Shown: positions 60,255 through 64,000 of the stretch, piece by piece | Numbering within the stretch: the first letter of the stretch is position 1 | Layout of the letters: every line of letters begins with the position of its first letter | Assembly (NCBI RefSeq): GCF_037975245.1 | Contig: NC_092561.1 | Coordinates: forward strand, 18,895,008-18,959,007 | Origin: Apostichopus japonicus | Taxonomy: Eukaryota > Echinodermata > Holothuroidea > Aspidochirotida > Stichopodidae | DNA length: 64,000 nucleotides | Reading direction: 5' to 3' | Made by a program: the position numbers and the translations under genes | The notes under the pieces: generated by a model | Seen by the model: the letters and a program-made list of their open reading frames with translations, nothing else | Databases searched by the model: none | What the model was told of the DNA's origin: nothing

Positions 60255-60990
60255 CAAAAAGGTGGGGCTTATTCGCAGGGCAGCCCTGCGAATAGCCAGA
60301 CACATACACCTTATTCACAGGGCAGCCCTGCGAATAGCCGGACACAAGTATCTTATTCACAGGGCAGCCTGCGAATAGCCAGACACATACACCTTATTCA
60401 CAGGGCAGCCTTATAGACTGGGTTAACGGGCTCAGTAATTTTTGGGGCTATTCGAGTTTGCTTTTGGGCACCAGCTATCTCTTTGAGAGTCTTAATTGGG
60501 AGCCTCTATATTTTAAGGAATTTATTGGCCTTTGGGATTCCTATCTTAATGCTGTTAGGATTGGTTTTGGGAGCCTAGGGCCTTAAGATTAAACCAGTCT
60601 AGCACTAGTACCGCCAACATAAAAATGTCATCCCTCGATCATTTTCACCTTTGTTTTTTGCAGAGTGACTGCTCATTTGCATGTAAAGGTGTGGGAGGGG
60701 GGGGGGTGTCACACCTTTGACCATATTGGCTTTCAGGCAATATCGGCTTTTGGGGAATCCCAAGATAAGCTCCGTTAAAATAAGCTTTTAAACTTGAACT
60801 GCTGGGGCTCCAAAAATTAGCTTATGAAGTGGCTAAGACTATTTGGGCCCAAAAGGTTGGCTTTTTCAAGGCCCCTAAACTGACTGGTATCAATAGCAAA
60901 ACCTAATAATAAACCTATTTTCAAAATCGTCACAGCCCTGCGAATAAGGTGTCTGTGTACGTTATTCGCCGAGCTGCCCTGCGAATGATC
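60255..60990. mobile_element. Inverted-repeat region with CAGGGCAGCCCTGCG units
   Basis: At the left, four tandem units of about 43-45 bp (TTATTCACAGGGCAGCCCTG, CGAATAGCCAGACACATACACC). At the right (60930-60990), the same sequence inverted (CAGCCCTGCGAATAAGGTGT and GAGCTGCCCTGCGAAT). The interior is about 500 bp with no open frame. Looks like a non-autonomous element whose left end has been amplified. Confidence 0.55.
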
Positions 60991-62753
60991 ACTTCGTTTC
61001 AAAAAGTACTTTTCTGGAGGTCTTTACCCTCCAAATTGTTCTCTGACATTCTAAATTGACACAAAAGTTGTTTGAATGTCCCAGTGAGGTAAATTTCCTC
61101 CAGGGTGATAACAAAAATAGTTTAAGAATTTTGACCAAAGGTGACCATATTTGAAAATCTGGTTTATTTGGAGACAAAACAGCATACGGTACCTCTAAAG
61201 TAAAAGAATTTGCTTTGGTTTATATATAAAAATTACAATGGATTAATGCCAACAGGTGAACAGGTAGGTCCGCCTGTACCGAGGAGCCGACGGCTTCGTC
61301 ATAACTTTAGCCTTAAGGTCAATATCATATAAGTAAGCATCTGTTATTGCATCGCATGCCATCGTGTACCATACGGTCGGTGAAAGTTGCAAAGTTTACC
61401 GCCGGGTGCTAATGTAAACAACCAAATGTCTTATGTAGATGGAGAAAAAGCATGCAGGTCCAATTATGTCAAAACTCTCTTTTACATTAGTAATGGCGAA
61501 TTAGTCGGCCAAGCTTAGAACTTTATTTTAATTACCAAGTAGATAATTTTTAAACTATTCATTTCCTTAAGCTACATCATTGCAATTTACTTTTCTTTCA
61601 GTAGGTGCCCGAAAAATTCTCAGCATATTGCCCGAATTTTCAGGGCGAAAAAATGGTTGTGGGGGGGGGGGGGTGGTGCAGCCCCGCCTCCTACGCCTAT
61701 TTGTGTAGTGTTCGGTTTCGAAATATCCGATACCTGATATCGGAAATATCTGGTATTCTTCATTTCCTTCAACGAAGTTTTATAATAGCTGTTATAAGAG
61801 GTTTAATATTTGTACACCAATTAATTAACTGCGTCTGAATTTTCGAAAAATTCCTGACCAACATTTTTCATCATACTTTGCTCTACTCGTACAAGTTTGA
61901 CCTGTCTCTTAGGGGTTGAAGGAGGTTTTTCTATATTGGTTGTCCATAGATTAAATTTTGTGCAACATTATCGGTATGTTTTCAAGTGATTTTATTCACG
62001 ACAAATGTGAATTTTCAAATTCTCAACAAATAATGGGCTTAAAACCTTGAAAAGTGGGGCTTGTGGGTATTGTGGGCCGCGGCGTAGAATCACCTACAAA
62101 AACAATGATCCACAGGACATGTACATGCGATGAAGTCGAACATGATGTGTGACTGGTGACAATCTTGAAAAAGTTTATGGATGGAAAAAAATAAACTATT
62201 GGGAAATACTTGGTTCTCAGGCAAAAGTGTACATCTACTTGGTCATTTTCAAGCCCGAGAGGTGCCATTTCCGGTGATCTGGGGGTATCAAAACCAGAAA
62301 TTTTCTTGTACGCTCCGCGCCAACCGATGGTGGCGCTCCGCTTAGATAGTAATTCGCGCCCCCGGGTAAGAAAATCCTGGATACGCCCCTGGTATTGATG
62401 ATGCCTTCACGACGGTTCCTCAGTCGAACACGTAGTACGGTTAACGTTACTCCATTACGTTATTGCTTGTGAATTCTCATAACTCAACCAAAACATTTTG
62501 AACTACATAAGCAACTGAACACCCAATACTACCTACATATTGTTTTAATGCACTATTAACATCCATATACCCGGTATTGATCTCAAGTATTTCTTCTGTA
62601 GAGCGCCGTGACCTAGTATGGTCTCTATGGTAGACTATCGCTGTACAGCCGTTTTGATTGATGGACCTCACAAGTCCAAAAACTAGATCTGCTATAGAAG
62701 ACAACGTGAGTAGTAGCTGACTGGATGCAGTTTAGGTGAAACACTATATTTAA
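60991..62753. other. Intergenic stretch
   Basis: No gene recognised. A G-run lies at 61662-61674. The block around 62270-62400, with a run of CpG-containing words (GCTCCGCGCC, GGCGCTCCGC), looks like a fragment of another dispersed repeat but has no second copy here. Confidence 0.4.
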
Positions 62754-63115
62754 AGGGTGTGAAGACTCGCGCAAAAAGAAACGTCTCATGCCGGTAATTT
62801 GACCTAGTTTCGAATGAGGTGTTACAGAAGTGTTGAACACCACCATCGATCCCAGAAAATACACACACAGCTTGCTACCGTCGGTAATTAGACACTAGTG
62901 TACAGTCAGTACATACAGCTGCGGTCAATACCCACAACACAGTATACAAACGATACAGCGATGGACATCTCATGTCCAGCTAACTATAACAAGGTATCAC
63001 GTTTCATTACTGTCTGCATTTTGTAGGGACACGAACAAAACTTCACTAATTGTAAGCAACAGAAAGTTAACTTTTTCAGATGGCCGCACGCGGTTTGGGC
63101 GAGTCTTCAATGCCT
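62754..63115 (-). mobile_element. TTAA-flanked inverted-repeat element, copy 5
   Basis: 362 bp bounded by TTAA at 62750-62753 and 63116-63119, in the opposite orientation to the other four. Ends AGGGTGTGAAGACTCG and CGAGTCTTCAATGCCT. Full-length interior. Confidence 0.88.
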
Positions 63116-63119
63116 TTAA

Positions 63120-64000
63120 CATGTAATAATTTTGTGCTTAAATCTAGACAATAATCATTCCACAGATTTTGCTGTATTTATGTCGCCTAAATGCTCTCTT
63201 CTGACCAACACGGAAGAAAATAGCTTAATTGTTTCGTAAGGTATAGGACTCCACAGAACTCGACTCTACAGAACATACATAGCTATGTAAAAAGAAAATT
63301 CCTGGTCGAAATTTCTTTTTCAATTTTTTAATGAGGAACATAATCTAAGCATTCTAGTGAAATTTGCATGCAATTCCTATGTACCGTTTTTAAGATATTG
63401 ACAGTTTTCAGTTGACAGTTCACGTAACAAATGACGTGTTATTCTACACTTGTCACTAATATCTAGGAAAACTCCATTATCTGACTTCTGTTTTCATTTC
63501 CATCATCGATCTGGTCATCCTCAGCATTTATTGGAGATTAACAGCTTTCTTGTTATCGGGTAAAAGATTTTGTGACTTTTGTCGCTTTGGTTCGCACTAA
63601 TGACGTGCGTATATGGCCTACTTTACTTTACTTTACTACTTTCGGTGTGAAAAGAAGGGGGGTAAATGCAATGACCTGACCAATGTCTTCACAGTTCTTG
63701 ATTTCGGAATTTACATATAAATCAAAGAAATATATCGCTCGTAAATCGAATTTATTCTTACCGACCCAACCATGCGTATAGTACACACGTTAGCAAATTG
63801 TACTCAGTATTTCATTTATATATATATATATGTGTGTGTGTGTTTGGTAGTAATATAAGTTTATATGTATATATATACAAACCAATGCGTACACGCTGCA
63901 CTTATAATACGCTATTGCTATCAGCCAGGAGTTACCATACCTGTAAGAACGGGTACTGTAAGTATAACCTATTATTTCATTCAACTCATTTTTGTTTTAT
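63120..64000. other. Intergenic stretch with microsatellites
   Basis: AT-rich, with (AT)n-(GT)n at 63816-63843 and another AT run at 63864-63878. No gene seen up to the window edge. Confidence 0.4.

Overview
The window is eukaryotic: coding sequence is broken by GT-AG introns, intergenic and intronic DNA is AT-rich, and it carries tRNA-derived SINEs, a truncated LINE, several short inverted-repeat elements and many micro- and minisatellites. Gene content and intron sizes fit an invertebrate animal. A non-vertebrate deuterostome such as an echinoderm is my best inference, but nothing here proves it.

Four protein-coding genes can be supported. (1) About 0.9-10.3 kb, minus strand: the first two coding exons of a neutral sphingomyelinase (SMPD2 family), split by a 9.2-kb intron; the rest of the gene lies beyond position 1. 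(2) 14.9-23.6 kb, plus strand: a complete nine-exon SLC22-family membrane transporter of 565 residues, with a poly(A) signal at 24.73 kb. (3) 29.2-46.8 kb, plus strand: a complete sixteen-exon TMTC3-like ER O-mannosyltransferase with TPR repeats, 850 residues, poly(A) signal at 47.71 kb. (4) 57.7-50.9 kb, minus strand: a small nuclear-looking protein of about 300 residues that I cannot name, with a stretch strongly resembling the conserved middle of cohesin subunit RAD21. Genes 3 and 4 converge. The genes look functionally unrelated.

The rest is repeat-rich. A family of about 360-bp elements with inverted ends occurs five times (8.2, 17.7, 34.4, 47.8 and 62.8 kb), each copy bounded by TTAA on both sides, which points to piggyBac-type mobilisation. 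Other inverted-repeat elements lie at 12.6 kb (built of GATATC-centred units), 23.6, 25.7, 28.5, 58.0 and 60.3 kb. SINEs of at least two families lie at 16.9, 19.2, 38.3, 40.0, 53.0 and 57.3 kb. Minisatellites lie at 2.6, 31.5, 33.6, 37.5, 44.8 and 54.2 kb. The one at 31.5 kb appears to have grown from the 3' end of a TMTC3 exon together with its splice donor.

I see no CRISPR array, operon, functional tRNA or rRNA gene. The most unusual items are the TTAA-flanked family, the GATATC element, the exon-derived minisatellite and the RAD21-like segment in an otherwise unrecognised protein. All statements come from reading the sequence by eye; no database search or alignment program was used.
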